A stretch of DNA of 64,000 bases from Cocos nucifera (Eukaryota > Streptophyta > Magnoliopsida > Arecales > Arecaceae), in NCBI GenBank assembly GCA_006176705.1, contig QRFJ01000021.1:1411308-1475307 (forward strand), in the 5' to 3' direction. A model generated the notes under the pieces. It was not told the origin of the DNA. It ran no database searches and was given only the letters and a program-made list of their open reading frames with translations. Positions 61,301 through 64,000 of this stretch are shown in pieces. Both the position numbers and the translations under genes were made by a program. The number at the start of each line of letters is the position of its first letter. Positions within the stretch are counted from its first letter, which is position 1.

Positions 61301-62419
61301 TTAATTGATGCTAATGGAGCTGTGAGGCTAGCAGACTTTGGTGTCTCAGCATGCATGTTTGATACTGGAGATAGGCAAAGGTCACGAAATACATTCGTGG
61401 GGACTCCATGCTGGTGCTTCTCCATATCCACACAATTTTCTTTTCAAAATCTGTGTTCTGAACTTGGAGTGCTGTCTATGGCAATTCTTTCATTGGCTCC
61501 TATTTTATGTCTAATCAGATGATGATGAGTACTGGTTTGAATTCTAGAATCACGCACTTCTTTTATGTTTCACAGGATGGCTCCTGAAGTAATGCAACAG
61601 CTACATGGATATGATTTTAAGTGAGTGGCTACTATATCATATTGATATAAGGAGCCTAGTAGATTGCAAAATGTTTTAGAATTGTTCCTTCATTAAAGTT
61701 TTCTGTTTTGTTGTCTTTTTTATTTTGTGTATTGTAAACAGAGCAGACATTTGGTCGTTTGGCATTACTGCATTAGAACTTGCCCATGGTCATGCTCCAT
61801 TTTCCAAATATCCTCCAATGAAGGTGCATATTTGTAAATTAATCTTTAGAAGACATGTCCTTTTTTGGTCATGTATTGATTTATGCAATAAGCATCCTAT
61901 TTCATGATTATAGGTGTTGCTCATGACCTTACAAAATGCACCTCCGGGTCTTGACTATGAAAGGGACAAAAGATTCTCAAAGGTTTTGCTTTCTTCATTA
62001 AAAATTTATGATAAACCCTAAGTTTGATGTAATGTTTAAAAAAAAAAAAAGAATTATAATCAAGAATAACTTTTAGGGAATGTTTTGAAATTGTTTTGTT
62101 TTTGTAGTCTTTTAAAGAGATGGTAGCTACCTGCTTAGTGAAGGATCCAAGGAAGCGCCCCACATCAGAAAAGCTTTTGAAGCATCCTTTCTTCAAACAA
62201 GCTCGTTCAAATGAATATCTAGTGCGGACTATACTTGATGGCCTGGCTCCACTTGGTGATCGTTTTAGGACATTGAAGGTTTAGATTTAAGTTCTTCTGA
62301 TATGAAGCTATTTCTATACTTTTTTATTGAAGCCTGACTGGTCCTGTTTCTAGGGAAAAGAAGCCAATTTTCTTCTACAGAATAAGGCTTTTTCTGGCGA
62401 TAAGGAACAATTGTCTCAG
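58324..62419 (+). CDS. STE20/SPS1-related serine/threonine kinase (SPAK/OSR1-like, BLUS1 family), 3' end beyond window
   Basis: This is a cytosolic Ser/Thr protein kinase of the Ste20 germinal-centre-kinase type. Coding exons are 58324-58491, 59303-59557, 61289-61413, 61576-61620, 61742-61823, 61914-61982, 62108-62278 and 62354-62419. All have GT/AG borders and keep frame, giving 327 residues so far. Motifs are: the glycine loop GVGEGVSASV (21-30), VAIK with Lys45, HRDVKAGN (137-144, catalytic Asp139), ADFG with Asp157, VGTPCWMAPEV, ADIWSFGITALELAHG, and RPTSEKLLKHPFF closing the domain. All catalytic residues are present. The start MEHEFEKRFP fits plant relatives, which begin MExxxEKxFP. Plant members have a long C-terminal regulatory region, so more exons must lie right of 64000. 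Relatives include BLUS1 of guard cells, but this copy looks closer to the ubiquitous At5g14720-like branch. The subgroup is from memory. Confidence 0.93.
58492..59302 (+). other. Intron 2 of the kinase gene
   Basis: Between GTACGT at 58492 and CTTCTTACAG before 59303. T-rich, with no embedded feature seen. Confidence 0.75.
59558..61288 (+). other. Intron 3 of the kinase gene (about 1.7 kb)
   Basis: It splits the catalytic loop, HRDVK from AGN, with GTATCA donor and TTTTTTCAG acceptor. No embedded gene is supported; the minus-strand open frames are short and unlike known proteins. Confidence 0.75.
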
Positions 62420-62867
62420 GTAGACAACAAAACGTACTTGCATTTATTGTTTTATCAAATTAAGTCATCCAGTCATGATATATGTTGTCACTTATGGTCC
62501 CTTTATACTGTTGAGCTAACTAAACCTAAAAGGTTGCAGATATTTGCATGGCACTTCCTTTTGGCACATTTTTATCTTTTAAAGATCATGTGAAACAGAT
62601 TATCTGTTAAATTGCTGTCTAAAGGTATCAAGTTATTGTGTGCAACAGTGTTTTTTTTTTTGAGCTTGTTTGTCTATCTAGCGAAGTAGGTTCTTATTTT
62701 TCTACCTCGAAACTTTTATAGAGTGATGTTCAGCTTCTGAACTAAATCAACCAACAAAAAATTGTTCTCTCTAAATCATAGAATTACTTTAAATGAAACA
62801 TATGATTTCTATGGTGTTCTTTACCATCAAAATATCCCCTAACCCCTAATTGATTGTTCATTTCTCC

Positions 62868-62894
62868 TTCTCCTCCTCCTCCTCTTCCTCCTTG
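62868..62894. repeat. (TCC)n-rich microsatellite
   Basis: CTCCTTCTCCTCCTCCTCCTC and similar, about 27 bases. Confidence 0.8.
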
Positions 62895-62927
62895 ACTCTG
62901 AAGTTTTCTTATGTCGGAGCACTTAGC

Positions 62928-63042
62928 TACTATGGAATATGCATAATGGCATCAAGATAGACACCCCCCTCTCCTCTGAAGATTTCTCATCTTGGATGAC
63001 TTAGGTACTATGGAATATGCATAATGGCATCAAGATAGAGTC
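62928..63042 (+). repeat. About 78-bp tandem duplication
   Basis: TACTATGGAATATGCATAAT followed by GGCATCAAGATAGA occurs twice, near 62929 and 63008, with diverged flanks (GAAGTTTTCTTATGTCGGA versus GAAGATTTCTCATCTTGGA). Confidence 0.75.
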
Positions 63043-63094
63043 ATAGGTGTCTTGATAGACTATATTAGGGCTGCAATCAAGTCGAGTCGGACTG

Positions 63095-63290
63095 AGTAGC
63101 TAGAAGCTCGAGCTCGACTTGATTCAAAATATTCGGGCTCAAAACTTGACTCGAGATTGACCAGGCCTTAAAATCTCAAGCTTGAGCTTGAAAAAAAAAA
63201 AAAAAAAAGGGGCAAAACTTGAGATTGACTTGACTTGACTTGAATATCAACCAAGCCATACATGAGCTCGAGTTAAAGTTTGAATTTGAG
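63095..63290. repeat. Degenerate GCTCGAGCTCGACTTGA-type repeat
   Basis: Multiple imperfect copies of CTCGAG/GAGCTCGA/TTGACTTGACTTGA with an A-run near 63190-63208. This is a common dispersed plant repeat style; its class is not determined. Confidence 0.5.
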
Positions 63291-63327
63291 TCTTAACCTA
63301 ATAATATATATTATAAATACAAAATAA

Positions 63328-63328
<1 letters not shown>

Positions 63329-63370
<42 letters not shown>

Positions 63371-63371
63371 T
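63329..63371. repeat. (ATA)n microsatellite
   Basis: About 14 uninterrupted AAT/ATA trinucleotides. Confidence 0.93.
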
Positions 63372-64000
63372 CAATATTCTTTTGCTTTCCTCATGCAATG
63401 ATATTGGACACAAGAAATAGAGGACCCTAAACCAAACACCAATTTTATTTCCCTAAAGTACCCCTAACTCTAGCTGATCCTTAAGTGGCTAGAAAGAAGT
63501 AAAATGAGATGCAAAAGGGTTTGACAAACTTGTACAAATGGCCGGTAGGGTGGGGCATTGGTCATGCACTCCCTGTATTTTCCTTATTTAAAAAAAAACC
63601 ATCTGGGCCACTAAGGCCCACAACTTAAAACCCTAGCTAAGTTGGCACTTTTAAGTTAAATTGCCACATCTATGATAATCTAAACTTTTCATAGATGAGA
63701 TTAGATAATTTAATCTTAACAAATAAACTCAATAAACATCAAAATAATGACTAAAACTGAAGATAAAACCTAATAAGCTGAAAATTTAAATGATTCCTTC
63801 AAACTTGATCAAAAAAATTTGATTGCATCAATACCTTTTACCACAATGCATAAAGCTCAATGTTCCATCCTTTGAACTGCAAAAATATTGTGGCCTGCAC
63901 ATTAAAATGCATGCTGAACAGGATATTTTCAATATGTAGCTCCCATTGACATTCATGATCCTATCACTAGCAAGCTTCGCTGTGATGGGTTTTCTTTTTA

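Larger units (their letters stand above)
62420..64000 (+). other. Next intron of the kinase gene, continuing past the window
   Basis: No further kinase exon is found after the GTAGAC donor at 62420. The stretch carries a CTC-rich microsatellite, a short tandem duplication, a CTCGAGCTCGA-rich repeat and an (AAT)n run, described separately. Confidence 0.55.

Overview
This window looks like plant nuclear DNA from a TE-rich genome, most likely a monocot and plausibly a palm. The taxonomic guess is inference from the style of the retrotransposons and the host gene; nothing here proves a species. It has spliced exons with GT/AG borders, long introns, (TA)n and (AAT)n microsatellites, Copia and Gypsy LTR retrotransposons, MITEs, and a scaffold gap of exactly 1000 N at 40901-41900. 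I see no rRNA, tRNA, CRISPR or bacterial features.

Layout. 1-5562: a non-autonomous Tat-lineage Gypsy element with a decayed gag and large internal tandem arrays. 5563-8790: AT-rich sequence with a MITE between (TA)n tracts. 8797-9594: a frameshifted, internally deleted pseudogene of the ribosome-biogenesis factor NOC1/CEBPZ (plant SLOW WALKER2). 9952-20930: a nested TE block (CACTA-like end, Copia fragment, chromodomain Gypsy, start of a reverse Copia LTR). 20223-22531: the whole reverse Copia LTR. 23192-24508: a Tourist-like element with TTA target duplications. 24512-27200: unassigned sequence that should be the upstream flank of the kinase gene.

27201-29904 (called K1) holds the promoter, 5' leader exon and start of intron 1 of a Ste20-type kinase gene. 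It is cut off at 29905 by a second, about 99 percent identical copy of the nested TE block (29907-40900), which runs into the gap. After the gap come a forward Copia pol and LTR (41901-46604), a reverse Copia of the same family carrying a 604-bp tandem duplication (46727-49560), and the 3' part of a reverse Tat element with an antisense ORF (49848-53374). Then the kinase 5' segment appears again, almost identical (53375-56080, called K2), this time joined to the rest of the gene: coding exons from 58324 to 62419, continuing past the right edge.

The only clearly intact host gene is this STE20/SPS1-related (SPAK/OSR1-like, BLUS1-family) serine/threonine kinase. Eight coding exons give 327 residues that include the complete kinase domain. 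The most notable structure is the pair of near-identical direct repeats: the 2.7-kb kinase 5' segment bracketing about 23.5 kb of TE sequence, and the 11-kb TE block about 20 kb apart. Either a recent complex duplication happened in this locus, or two haplotypes or contigs were joined wrongly around the gap. The sequence alone cannot decide, and the gap with its LTR orientation conflict makes misassembly a serious possibility. I did not find a convincing new functional system.
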